Assembly: GCA_023228125.1 (NCBI GenBank)
Contig: JALOBT010000001.1
Location: 73,095 to 137,094 of the forward strand
Direction of reading: 5' to 3'
Length of the DNA: 64,000 bases
From: Candidatus Cloacimonadota bacterium
Lineage (GTDB): Bacteria > Cloacimonadota > Cloacimonadia > Cloacimonadales > Cloacimonadaceae
The notes under the pieces were generated by a model. The model was not told the DNA's origin. It did no database searches and saw only the letters and a list, made by a program, of their open reading frames with translations. Shown here piece by piece: positions 10,401 to 18,695 of this stretch; position 1 is the first letter of the stretch; every line of letters begins with the position of its first letter. Both the position numbers and the translations under genes were made by a program.

Positions 10401-13400
10401 CCGACAGGATGCGGCCATTCAGATCGCGCACAAAGAAATCCTGCCATTTATTGCCCACTATTGATGCTTCGGCCAGATATACTCGCACCGGTGAATCGCT
10501 TTGCAACCAGATGCGGGCATAGGAAACCTTTTTCAGGCTGGGCTGCACTCCGGTGCTGGAATTGTTTACGATGGTATAATATTCAGGATCGGTAAGCGGA
10601 ATGCGGTACAAGACCCAGCCGTCATGATTTTGCCCGGTGGTATCCGCCAAAGATATGCTATAGCTAAAGTAGCGATCCAATTGGTTCAAGACTCCGTTGC
10701 CATCCAAATCTTCTGTATCCAGCACGCGGTTGCCCTCGGTGCCATTGATCCCGGGATAGTCTCCATTGCCGTCTATGCTGGGACTGGCCAGATCAAAGGG
10801 ATCGTGTCCCGGCTCACCATGCTGTATGCCATCCAGACCGATGTCCTCATCCAGGGTGAGCACTCCGTCCAGGTTTGTGTCTTCCGTATCCAGACGGTTC
10901 AAGCCGCCAAATTCGGTATAAAAGTCTTCGTTAATATCGCCCAGATCCACTGTGAGGGTTACATCCGGACGTTCTCCTTGTTTGTCATCTACCTTCACCA
11001 TGAGCTCAATGTATTTCTTTTGGGAAAAGTCCAATTGATTGCCCAGATACTTCATCACTCCGCTATAGCTTTGCACTCCGCTTCCGGGCATGTAGAGATT
11101 GCTGGGCCAGTGCTTCAGAGCCAGCACAGTAGCGGTTTCCTTGCGTTCTCGCTCGTTCAGGGTAGAAGGGTCTTCGATCTGTTCCCGACGGATGTTTTTG
11201 GGATTGTACCAATTCATCCTGCCCTTGGCCAGCGAGATACCAAAAGGCTTACTGCCGCGCAACCAGGTGGAAAGGGTGACGCCCAGGGGGTAGGAATCTA
11301 TGATTGATTCCATATCATCTACATAAGCAATCTTCTTTTTGCTATCAGAATCACCATAGATATTGGGTATGGTATAAGCTATCTCACCGCTGAGGCTGAT
11401 CTCGCTTTCTTTGGTGGTGGAGATCAAAGGCAGAGCATCGATGGCGCGGGTGATAAAGGCTGGCTTGAAGCCCAATTTGCCATCCACATTGGCCATCCAC
11501 ATCTCGATGTTTTCATTGCCGATGCGTGGACGTTTGTCCGACACGGTCTCAGAGCGATAGATCATGGTCCCGCCTATCTTGGCATAATCGGTAATCTTCC
11601 AATCTGCTCTCACCCCTGCCAGAGTTTTGCGGGCTACATCAAACATAGATCTGCTCTCATAATCAATCTCGATCTTGGCATCAGGGTCTTTGCCGGCCGG
11701 AGTCAGGAAAGTGATCCGGCCAAAGTCGTAATCTACTAAATAATCTACATTCTCCCGCTGCTCCAGGCCATTTACCTTCACCCGCACACTGCCCTTTAAG
11801 ATGCCGCTTTGCGAGAGATCGATAGCGTCACGCCCGATCTTGCCCTTCACCGAAAGATAGAATCTGATATCCTGATAGTTTATGCTTTCGTTTTCCTCTT
11901 CGTACAAGACAAGGTCTCCCAAGGGCTTGAAAGGTTCCAGGAAAGGAAAGATGACCAGGCCGGCAGAAAGATTGATGGTGGCATCATCACCATTGATCAG
12001 CCCATCACCGGTGCTATCCAGTCTCAGATAATCCATGTAGGTGATAAATTGCCCGGTATTCAGGCTGTCTGGCAGATTGTAATTGCGGGTGTTATCTACA
12101 TTCAGGGTATAGACATCCAGGCGAAAGCCATCGCTCTTGATATTGGTCTTATTCATATTGTAAATATTACGCATTTGGTAATGCCAGACGTTATTGGGAT
12201 CATCAGGATCAAATTCCTGATTGCGGCGGCGGATCACAAAGGGATAGATAAGCTCATTATCCGGGTTTTGCCCTTCGGTATAAAAATCCTGGGAACGCAC
12301 CTTGATCCCATCCCTGCGGTCATACATCACGGCCAGGGTGCTGCGGCGATCTATGGCTTTCAGCACAGTGAGGAAGCCGGCATCGTAATCGGTAATAAAA
12401 TCCGTACCCTCGATAAGTTCATCATAATAAGGTATGTAGCTGTCATATTCGTTGAAGAAGATAGTATCCCCTGGCGCAAAAGCAAAGTTATTTGCCACGA
12501 TGGAGTCATCCAGGAAGAGACGAACTGTGCCATATTCGGGTAAGAAATTGCCATTGTTGATCTTCCAGGCTCCAGCAGGATCTGTCATCACGGCGTTATT
12601 GAGCCAACCCCCTGGCATAGAACCGATATTGCTTTCGTCATAAATCTGATACAGCTCATAAGGGTCATGCAGATAGTACATCGTTCTGGCAGCGTAATCC
12701 CGGCTGCGGAAAACCACGCTATCGGCCTGAGCCTTTCCCACATAGCTCATGGTGTTTTTCTGGCCTTCTTCTTTGGAAGCGATTACGGTGAGGTCCAGAT
12801 CTCCATATTTGAACTTACTGGTCACCCCAAAAAGCCCTTGCGAGCTGGTGGAATAGCTGATATATCTGCTACCGGAAAGTGCCAGCGTGATATTGCCCGC
12901 CTCTATCAATTGCACTACTTCATCTTCATCTCCGGTGTACTTGATATTCACATTATTAGGGTCAAAAAGCTGTTCATCCTGATTGGAATTGTATTTTAGA
13001 TTTACCGAAATCTTGTCACCGATGGTTCCGCTAAGCCGCAAATTGGTCTCTTGCTCCATCTTGATATCGAAGGTGCTCCTGCTTCCGGTTTCGTAGATGG
13101 GAATCTGCTTACGCTTTTTGCTACTCACCTGAATGGTAACCTTCTGTGTGCCATCCAGATTCAAACGGCTTGAGCCGCTGCCCAATACCTTTTGCACACC
13201 CTTGGGTAGCGCTATCGAGGGCAGATCCAGCACAAATTCCCCGATCAGCCCACTGGTGGTAGTAGTGGCAGTTTGAGTATATTCCTTGATCCTGGCGTTT
13301 AGTGATTTGCGGAAAGTATAGCGCTGCATATTGTTCAGATATTGATCAAAACTGAGCGGAACCGGAGGATGCAGATTGAGGCCTTCCACCAGAGTATAGA

Positions 13401-13629
13401 TCAGCACCCGCTGAGTGGCAAAATCTACCTCTTCTTTGCGGGCTATCTCCAAAGCGGGGATGGCGTATGGCTTTAGCCTATAGACGTTTAAGCCCTTATC
13501 CAGTTTGTAAATATCCACGCGGTTGTGCACGAGGGGATTGTAACCCTGGATACAAAGCCTGGGTTCAAAGCTCTCAGCTCCCAAAAGGATTGGGATCAAC
13601 AGCAAAAGCAGTAGCCAGCGTTTATGCAT
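7402..13629 (-). CDS. sprA: SprA-like T9SS outer-membrane translocon protein
   Basis: Giant outer-membrane protein (2075 residues) of the type IX secretion system. SprA forms the beta-barrel through which cargo crosses the outer membrane. Seen: a signal peptide (1-17), an N-terminal SprA region with SSKKRKQIPIYETGS and NLKYNSNQDEQLFDPNN, long stretches of alternating beta-strand pattern to the C-terminal VEVNL, and Asp-rich segments (about 900-983, LDTEDTNLDGVLTLDED) that look like calcium-binding loops. An unusual Glu/Lys/Gln-rich coiled-coil insert lies at about 1646-1776 (8300-8690). Slightly shorter than the roughly 2300-2400 residues of Bacteroidota SprA. Its likely clients, two proteins with T9SS tails, are at 46.4-50.7 kb. 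Stands alone, with coaX just upstream (6-base gap). Confidence 0.88.
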   Translation of the reverse strand: MHKRWLLLLLLIPILLGAESFEPRLCIQGYNPLVHNRVDIYKLDKGLNVYRLKPYAIPALEIARKEEVDFATQRVLIYTLVEGLNLHPPVPLSFDQYLNNMQRYTFRKSLNARIKEYTQTATTTTSGLIGEFVLDLPSIALPKGVQKVLGSGSSRLNLDGTQKVTIQVSSKKRKQIPIYETGSRSTFDIKMEQETNLRLSGTIGDKISVNLKYNSNQDEQLFDPNNVNIKYTGDEDEVVQLIEAGNITLALSGSRYISYSTSSQGLFGVTSKFKYGDLDLTVIASKEEGQKNTMSYVGKAQADSVVFRSRDYAARTMYYLHDPYELYQIYDESNIGSMPGGWLNNAVMTDPAGAWKINNGNFLPEYGTVRLFLDDSIVANNFAFAPGDTIFFNEYDSYIPYYDELIEGTDFITDYDAGFLTVLKAIDRRSTLAVMYDRRDGIKVRSQDFYTEGQNPDNELIYPFVIRRRNQEFDPDDPNNVWHYQMRNIYNMNKTNIKSDGFRLDVYTLNVDNTRNYNLPDSLNTGQFITYMDYLRLDSTGDGLINGDDATINLSAGLVIFPFLEPFKPLGDLVLYEEENESINYQDIRFYLSVKGKIGRDAIDLSQSGILKGSVRVKVNGLEQRENVDYLVDYDFGRITFLTPAGKDPDAKIEIDYESRSMFDVARKTLAGVRADWKITDYAKIGGTMIYRSETVSDKRPRIGNENIEMWMANVDGKLGFKPAFITRAIDALPLISTTKESEISLSGEIAYTIPNIYGDSDSKKKIAYVDDMESIIDSYPLGVTLSTWLRGSKPFGISLAKGRMNWYNPKNIRREQIEDPSTLNERERKETATVLALKHWPSNLYMPGSGVQSYSGVMKYLGNQLDFSQKKYIELMVKVDDKQGERPDVTLTVDLGDINEDFYTEFGGLNRLDTEDTNLDGVLTLDEDIGLDGIQHGEPGHDPFDLASPSIDGNGDYPGINGTEGNRVLDTEDLDGNGVLNQLDRYFSYSISLADTTGQNHDGWVLYRIPLTDPEYYTIVNNSSTGVQPSLKKVSYARIWLQSDSPVRVYLAEASIVGNKWQDFFVRDLNGRILSESELAAYNTTYLTGIVNNQKNSNHYTSPPGTVYTEDRRETSESALSVDIANLQSDQQIVFRQSMIDSYNLLAYENLRYWVYPEVEVGSTLQELDIFFRIGADSLNYYQVTQKVPVVAYQNKMSQNLWKELVYDLQAITALKEKNPGATSDTLIVGDKTYFFRGRPTLTTIRELFLGVINPRTEQQNAPFSGTMYFNDMRVENPYQDIGVAQRVSLNTKFADFSTLDVEFESKSENFNPVIQRGRANTYTKTQSFNVINKYFVNKFFPNSWGLDMPVTLRRNHSTGAPRFRANSDLLISNIIDPEQRKRERSETLCYYGEFGYSLRTPPKNKILEYTVGKLTLSGNAEQRYSHTSTAVDTTLSWRGTMGYNLNFPADKVSFRLLKNYRLGYLPSAFSNSFTINSNRPYSWNWELREGEYDWYPRSYSIETKVFTSDNNITWPLTSDLNATARFNTKRDLIQKQYFSEINIGKQTEYVQDLGLNFNPSYFPRLMTVSSSVTARYTDMQRKYYENVEGQQVEVFQSDGNVNRGIRTNFSLMNSTLLSSLVQNLKSKIPGYGTAKDPKQDEDDKKDKIYEGLSEGEKVLLQKQEEELKRKQQEADDLKRRQEELDKKKQQEAEDQKRQQEELDKPEGEEAKTDEELKEEEKKPEEEEEAAKPDPDAQEELKDDEKTPEGTDADEEKPKEEEPKKEKRPPINPFIFALENLARVKNITSSYQNSYTMNYTRKTELPDFAFQLGVPHSMPRDYLDAIGNDNTITMASGLFLGRNLDSTISFAHSFNRRYSTASQQNTSTTFPDVTLSLMNWEKWVGLSKYLQGARLNTGFQYTTRASGDIDWIKPKQESSTISMSPLIGFTGNIINKINTNISFSVAQTENITDMDAYDIIKTSNTQSLNGNISYSFTAGRGFTIPFTGKKIHINNQLTSSVGINYENAEDLTKGRDTSQVDRSNSRIAITPGATYQFDKNIRGGLTSSYEITTDRKRDDGSRIFSLGVWVEVNL

Positions 13630-13635
13630 ATTGTT

Positions 13636-14439
13636 TTATTTTATTTCACTTAAAATCAAGGTCTTCATGGCCAGATAAAAGCCATCCAGGGTGAGATTTT
13701 GATCCACCACATAGTCGGCAGAACACATTGGCGCGATCACATTGGCCAAGCCACCGGAGAGGATCAATTGAAAAGGCCCATACTGGGCATAATTTACTTT
13801 GATCTCTGCTATAAAGCCTCTCAGCATCAGGGCATGCCCGGTAATGATTCCCGAGAGCAGTGCATCTTGGGTGGTATTTCCCAAAAGCTGTTTGGGTGCC
13901 TGCAAGACCACTTTGCTGAGTTGTGCTGCTTTCTCGAATAGATGATTTGCTGCGGTCTTGATCCCCGGGGCAATGATCACTCCCGCATACAGCCCATCCT
14001 TGTCAATCAATTGGATGGTGGTGGCCGTACCCAGATCTATCACCAAAGTAGAAATCGGATACTTTTTCCAAGCTCCAAAAGCATTGCCTACCAGGTCTGC
14101 GCCTACCAAAGCAGGCTCTTGGATCAGATAGCGCAGCCCAATGGGAGAAAGCCCGCTTATCTCATAAATCTTCGCGCTGCTGTACGTAGCCATCATGGTT
14201 TTGAAGGTCTCGCTCAATTTGGGCACTACACTGCCCAAGGCTACATATTTGAACTCGACAAGTGAGTTCTTGCTGATCTCAGCTTCGAACTGACTATTCA
14301 AGTCATTCACAGTATAATTTGGATCGGTTTTCATTCGGTACCGATTCTTCAGCTTATCCCGTTCATACACTGCGCAGACTATATTGGTATTTCCAATATC
14401 CACGACCAAGGTAAGGTCGGTATTCACACTATTCGACAT
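13636..14439 (-). CDS. coaX: Type III pantothenate kinase
   Basis: First step of coenzyme A synthesis: ATP-dependent phosphorylation of pantothenate. The start is set at the ATG at 14439 (267 residues; GGGGAT lies just upstream). An in-frame ATG at 14472 would add an unsupported 11 residues. ASKHA-fold motifs: DIGNTN at about 14-19 (phosphate loop), VGADLVGNAFGAW, VIDLGTATTIQLID, GVIIAPGI and a late SGG. Length fits the family (about 255). sprA follows 6 bases after the stop, so the two may be co-transcribed although functionally unrelated. Confidence 0.93.
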   Translation of the reverse strand: MSNSVNTDLTLVVDIGNTNIVCAVYERDKLKNRYRMKTDPNYTVNDLNSQFEAEISKNSLVEFKYVALGSVVPKLSETFKTMMATYSSAKIYEISGLSPIGLRYLIQEPALVGADLVGNAFGAWKKYPISTLVIDLGTATTIQLIDKDGLYAGVIIAPGIKTAANHLFEKAAQLSKVVLQAPKQLLGNTTQDALLSGIITGHALMLRGFIAEIKVNYAQYGPFQLILSGGLANVIAPMCSADYVVDQNLTLDGFYLAMKTLILSEIK

Positions 14440-14610
14440 AATCCCCGCTAAAATTAGATTTTGTGAAAACAAAAAACAAAAGAACTGAAAGCTCAGGCAA
14501 GACTGTTGGAGAGGGTAATTATGTCAATGGATTTATCAGGGTCTTAGCTGTTTTTCGCCATATTTCTGATAATTTGTGGAAGCTTATCTACACTGCAATC
14601 CCAAAATAGT

Positions 14611-15441
14611 TCAGATTCCCACGCTGGAAGCCAATGTCACTAAGGCCATTAGAGCATTAAACAGCACTTTAAAATCATTATGAGCATAGCTGATGGTTTT
14701 GCCATCCAAACGCTGTACATCAGGCATCAAACAGGCCTGATCTGCCATCGCGGTGGAGTGCAATTCTATTTTCAGCTCAAACGGTGCTCCAAAACTTAGG
14801 ACCGGCAAGTCCTTTTTCCCTAAAGCAGCGTGTATCTTCTGGCTCAGCTCTTCGTTCACCTGCAGGATGGAATAGTTTTTGGCGGCAAACTTGCTGAGGC
14901 CTTCTTTGGTGCACACATATTCCAGCCACGGCATTTGGGGCATGAGTTCGTTTTTCAGAGCCAGATCTCCGCTCACTACTGCCACGGGAACCTTGTGATA
15001 ACCGGCATAAGCAGCGTTGATCAGAGCTTCGTTCATCGCCTGGTCATTGATCCAGATCTTCTGAATCCGGCTATTGGAATAAGTGTGATCCATATTTCCT
15101 TTTCTGGCTCCGGTTCCAGCGTGATAGCCCAAAAGAAAGACCATAGCATAGCTGGGGTCAAAGCCGGGCATCATATACTCCGGACGTGGATCTCCGCTGA
15201 TCAGACAGATGCGCGGATCCAGCCTGGTGATCTCATAGCTGAGATTATCTCCGGCAGAGTGCGAATCTGCAATCACGATCTGGGTGATCATTTCCGCCTG
15301 TTTACTGCTCAAAATGGCCTTCACCGCTGTGGTGATATGCTCATCCATACAGGCGCGAACTGCCGGGCGATCTATCTTCTCATGTGCCCAGTTAAAGGTC
15401 CCGGGGATGCCTTCCATATCTATTGAAATAAAGATTTTCAT
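14611..15441 (-). CDS. M55 family D-aminopeptidase (DppA-like)
   Basis: Zinc aminopeptidase of family M55, which removes N-terminal D-amino acids from short peptides. By comparison with Bacillus DppA the metal ligands are in place: D8 and E10 in SIDMEGIPG, H61 in ADSHSAGD, H107 in LGYHAGTG, and E138. The nucleophile His is H119 in MDHTYS. 276 residues is the normal length. The start ATG at 15441 overlaps the psuG stop (ATGA), so the pair is probably translationally coupled. A role in recycling D-Ala-containing peptides is inference. Confidence 0.92.
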   Translation of the reverse strand: MKIFISIDMEGIPGTFNWAHEKIDRPAVRACMDEHITTAVKAILSSKQAEMITQIVIADSHSAGDNLSYEITRLDPRICLISGDPRPEYMMPGFDPSYAMVFLLGYHAGTGARKGNMDHTYSNSRIQKIWINDQAMNEALINAAYAGYHKVPVAVVSGDLALKNELMPQMPWLEYVCTKEGLSKFAAKNYSILQVNEELSQKIHAALGKKDLPVLSFGAPFELKIELHSTAMADQACLMPDVQRLDGKTISYAHNDFKVLFNALMALVTLASSVGI

Positions 15442-16352
15442 GTCATTTCCTTGGCGATCAATGCGCCCAGCTTAAGGTTATTTTCTAATAAAGCCAGATT
15501 TGCCTTTACGCTTCTGCCCTCGGTGGATTTGGCCAGATGATCCAGAAGGTAGGGAGTAAGAGCCTTTCCGGAAATATTGCTGGCAGCCTTGATGGCTTGC
15601 TGGATATAAGGCTCGATTTCCTCAAAAGGAATCTCAGCTTGGGTGGGGATGGGGCAAGCGATCAGCATGCCGCTATGCACTTTATCGAAGTCTTGCATTA
15701 TCTTGAAGGCTTGCACGATGGCCTTGGCACTATCTATTTGGGATACTATGTGCCCGCTTTTTCGGGAGTAAAAACTGGGAAATTCATCTGTCTGCCAGGC
15801 ATAGACCGGCACACCTTCTGTTTCCAGAGCTTCCAGAGTGGCTCCAATATCCAAAATCGCCTTGCATCCTGCACAGACCACGATCACCGGAATCTGAGCC
15901 AAAGCTTTGATGTCCAGAGATATATCCCGGCTTTCCTGCCAGCCTCTGTGTACTCCTCCGATGCCGCCGGTTACAAAGACCTTGATGCCGGCCATCTCTG
16001 CCAAAGCCATGGTAGCAGAGACTGTGGTTCCGCCACTTTGTTTTTGAGCCAGGGCCAGGCCCAAATCTCGCAGAGTTAACTTGTGCAGCTCATCTCCCTT
16101 TTGCATTTTGCCTTTCAAGATTTCGATATCTTGCGGCTCAAGGCCGATACAGCATTCTCCGTTTAGCACGCAGATCGTAGCGGGAATCACCCCTTGCTCT
16201 TCTGCCAGCGCCTCAATATCGTTTAGATACTCAATATTTTGCGGATAGGGCAGACCGTGGGTGATCACGGTGGATTCCAAAGCCAAAACCGCTTTTCCCG
16301 AATCTATGGCCTTTTGCACTTGGGAGGAGATTTTTAGGGGAATTGCTTTCAT
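15438..16352 (-). CDS. psuG: Pseudouridine-5'-phosphate glycosidase
   Basis: Cleaves the C-C bond of pseudouridine 5'-phosphate to uracil and ribose 5-phosphate, completing pseudouridine catabolism. In 304 residues: the near-invariant ALESTVITHGLPYP (23-36), GECCIGL, GGTTVSATM, VFVTGGIGGVHRG, VVCAGCKAILDI and PTQAEIPF. Length matches the family. No pseudouridine kinase gene (psuK) is adjacent; the downstream partner is the M55 peptidase gene, overlapping by four bases. Confidence 0.95.
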   Translation of the reverse strand: MKAIPLKISSQVQKAIDSGKAVLALESTVITHGLPYPQNIEYLNDIEALAEEQGVIPATICVLNGECCIGLEPQDIEILKGKMQKGDELHKLTLRDLGLALAQKQSGGTTVSATMALAEMAGIKVFVTGGIGGVHRGWQESRDISLDIKALAQIPVIVVCAGCKAILDIGATLEALETEGVPVYAWQTDEFPSFYSRKSGHIVSQIDSAKAIVQAFKIMQDFDKVHSGMLIACPIPTQAEIPFEEIEPYIQQAIKAASNISGKALTPYLLDHLAKSTEGRSVKANLALLENNLKLGALIAKEMT

Positions 16353-16390
16353 TTGAGGGGGATCTTGGGGCTGGGTAATATAGCCTTTAT

Positions 16391-16888
16391 TCAGTTAATG
16401 GCGAGATCTTCTTTATGTTCGTCATTTTCAGGGTGAAGCACGTAAACTTCAAATTTCGCCACACCGGGGAGGATGAGCCCGATTTCTTTGGCGGCAGCAT
16501 AGGAAAGATCAAGGTCTCTGCCGTGTTTGAAGGGCCCTCGGTCATTTACGCGTACTTGTATGGATTTACCGTTTTTGGGGTTGTTTATGATCAATCGTGT
16601 GTCAAAGGGGAGACTTTTGTGGGCGCAAGTCATGGCGTATTGATCGAAGATCTCGCCACTGGCTGTCTTGCGACCATGAAAATAACCTGCATAGTACGAA
16701 GCTACCATGGCCTGAGGCACGCTCCCTGGGGGTTCCTGAACGTGTAGCGAGTCCAATACCAGCGCAGCTTGATCCTGGCTGATCTCCTCACTACCTATTC
16801 CTGCCACAGATTCTGCGATCACAGGTCCTATCAAAAGGATCTGTAATCCCAGAACGGTGGCCAGAACTTTCTTTCTGAATTTTCTCAT
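16391..16888 (-). CDS. rlpA: RlpA-like double-psi beta-barrel protein
   Basis: Secreted or envelope protein of 165 residues with a signal peptide (about 1-26) and one RlpA domain (about 62-152): ASYYAGYFHGRKTASGE, MTCAHKSLPF, VRVNDRGPF and the conserved DLSYAAAKEIGL. RlpA proteins bind or cleave denuded peptidoglycan at septa. The catalytic-type Asp and His positions of the DPBB fold (the HKSL and NDRG motifs) are present. There is no C-terminal SPOR domain and no lipobox, unlike E. coli RlpA. Stands alone, about 38 bases upstream of psuG on the same strand. Confidence 0.9.
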   Translation of the reverse strand: MRKFRKKVLATVLGLQILLIGPVIAESVAGIGSEEISQDQAALVLDSLHVQEPPGSVPQAMVASYYAGYFHGRKTASGEIFDQYAMTCAHKSLPFDTRLIINNPKNGKSIQVRVNDRGPFKHGRDLDLSYAAAKEIGLILPGVAKFEVYVLHPENDEHKEDLAIN

Positions 16889-17309
16889 ATTTTCCTATTT
16901 TCTTTCTTTTTAAATATCCGGTGACAGTCATTTGTGACGGATGATCTGTCAAGAAAAAAAAGCAGTTTTCATAGTCATCTCTATGATATACATGCTCTTA
17001 TGCCTTGCCGGGATCAGGCCGCAATATCAAGAGCCTCAGCCAGGATGCGTATTTGAGATCGGCAGGTTTTCTGCCCCATGAGAAAGCCCAAAATGGGAGA
17101 CTCCGCTCAATATCTCCCCTTGCAAAAGCATGGAGTTCGCTTATCATTTTTACAAGTAGCATAGATTGCACAATGATAAAACTAAGCTATAAGATTAGGC
17201 GGATGCCAGAGCCTCAGGCGTTTTGCCAGGATCGTAAGCGTTCTGCTAAGCAGAAACCCAGCTTAACTAAGCTATGAAAAAGAATAATACATGGATTAAG
17301 GAGACTGAT
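16889..17309. other. Intergenic region upstream of kamA
   Basis: About 420 bases between the divergent rlpA and kamA genes. It contains two exact copies of AACTAAGCTAT (17180-17190 and 17265-17275) and a small hairpin TTCTGC-TAA-GCAGAA (17241-17255), all just upstream of kamA. I see no recognisable riboswitch and no supported ORF. Confidence 0.5.
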
Positions 17310-18557
17310 ATGACTGATCTAATAGACATCAAAAGCATTGCCTCTGCTGAGGATTGGAATGACTGGTACTGGCAATTGCGCAATCGAATCACAGATTTCG
17401 ACACCCTCAGGAAGTATATCAAATTGCAGCCCGATGAAGAGGCCGTCGCCAATGACGAGGGCTTTTCCTTCCGCATGGCTATCACGCCCTATTACCTTTC
17501 TCTGATCGATCATGATAACCCCAACGACCCGGTCCGCTTGCAGGCCATTCCCCGCATCCAGGAGAATTCCATTGCCCCCTCCGATCTGCCGGATCCCCTG
17601 AACGAAGATACCGATTCTCCCGTGCCGGGTATGACGCACCGCTATCCAGACCGTGTCTTACTCTTGCTCACAGACCAATGTGGCGTGTATTGTAGGCATT
17701 GCACACGGCGCCGAAAAGCTGGTGAGAATGATGCCCCGATGCCAGATGAGAATGTGAATCAAGCTCTGAAGTATATAGAAGAGCACACCGAGATCCGCGA
17801 TGTGATCCTCAGTGGCGGAGATCCTCTTACCTTGAGTGATGAACGCCTGGATGAGGTCTTGGGCAAATTGGCAAAGATCAAACATCTGGATATTGTCCGG
17901 ATCGGCAGCCGCTTGCCTGTCACGCTTCCGCAGAGGATAGATGAGGGGCTAATTACCGTGCTCAAAAAGTACAAGTTCGTCTGGCTGAATACTCACTTCA
18001 ATCACCCCCATGAGATCACTCCCACTTCGATTAAGGGCTTGGATGCTTTGGCTGAGGCCGGAGTCGTCCTGGGCAATCAATCCGTATTGCTGAAGGGCAT
18101 CAACGACAACGTGGATGTGATGAAGCAGCTTGTGCATGGCTTGGTGCGAAACCGTGTGCGCCCTTACTACATCTATCAATGCGATCTCTCCGAAGGCATT
18201 TCACATTTCCGCACGCCGGTATCCAAGGGCATAGAGATCATCGAATCCCTGCGGGGACATACCTCAGGGCTCTGCGTACCTACCTTCGTAGTGGATGCTC
18301 CGGGTGGTGGCGGCAAGATACCTGTGATGCCGAATTATCTCATCTCCCAGATGCCGGGTCGCGTGATCCTGCGGAACTATGAAGGATTCATCAGCGCTTA
18401 CACCGAGCCTGGCTTTATTCCCATGGATGATTCCCAATATCAGGCCTTGTGTCCGCCTGTGCGTAGATCCACCGAGGGTGCAATGGCGCTCCTTCGAGGC
18501 GATAAAGTGTCTCTGGGGGCTACCGATGGCAAGCGTCTCCAAAGACGTAAGAAATAG
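17310..18557 (+). CDS. kamA: Lysine 2,3-aminomutase (radical SAM)
   Basis: Interconverts L-lysine and L-beta-lysine using SAM, a 4Fe-4S cluster and PLP: the first step of lysine fermentation, or beta-lysine synthesis for osmolytes. Start at ATG 17310 (415 residues), because AAGGAG at 17298-17303 is 6 bases upstream; the ATG at 17274 has none. The radical-SAM cysteines are at 124, 128 and 131 (CGVYCRHC). PGGGGK near residue 336 carries the PLP lysine. QCDLSEG and VVDAPGG keep the two Asp residues that bind the substrate amino group in clostridial LAM, which favours free lysine over EpmB-type activity. No other lysine-fermentation gene is adjacent. Confidence 0.95.
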   Translation: MTDLIDIKSIASAEDWNDWYWQLRNRITDFDTLRKYIKLQPDEEAVANDEGFSFRMAITPYYLSLIDHDNPNDPVRLQAIPRIQENSIAPSDLPDPLNEDTDSPVPGMTHRYPDRVLLLLTDQCGVYCRHCTRRRKAGENDAPMPDENVNQALKYIEEHTEIRDVILSGGDPLTLSDERLDEVLGKLAKIKHLDIVRIGSRLPVTLPQRIDEGLITVLKKYKFVWLNTHFNHPHEITPTSIKGLDALAEAGVVLGNQSVLLKGINDNVDVMKQLVHGLVRNRVRPYYIYQCDLSEGISHFRTPVSKGIEIIESLRGHTSGLCVPTFVVDAPGGGGKIPVMPNYLISQMPGRVILRNYEGFISAYTEPGFIPMDDSQYQALCPPVRRSTEGAMALLRGDKVSLGATDGKRLQRRKK

Positions 18558-18695
18558 GATTATCCTGCGGCTGTAGCTGAAGAGCGGAGCGATTTTGGGC
18601 TCCCTGTAGATATGTACACCGGTACAACAGCGGTTTGTGCCGGTTAGTCCCTGTGATCAGGCCTTTATGATGCCCTTGTGATAAAATTCCCTTGT

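Noticed and set aside
16889..17309. Lysine riboswitch upstream of kamA
   Set aside because: I could not find the conserved core or stem layout in this 420-base spacer; only short direct repeats and a small hairpin are visible.
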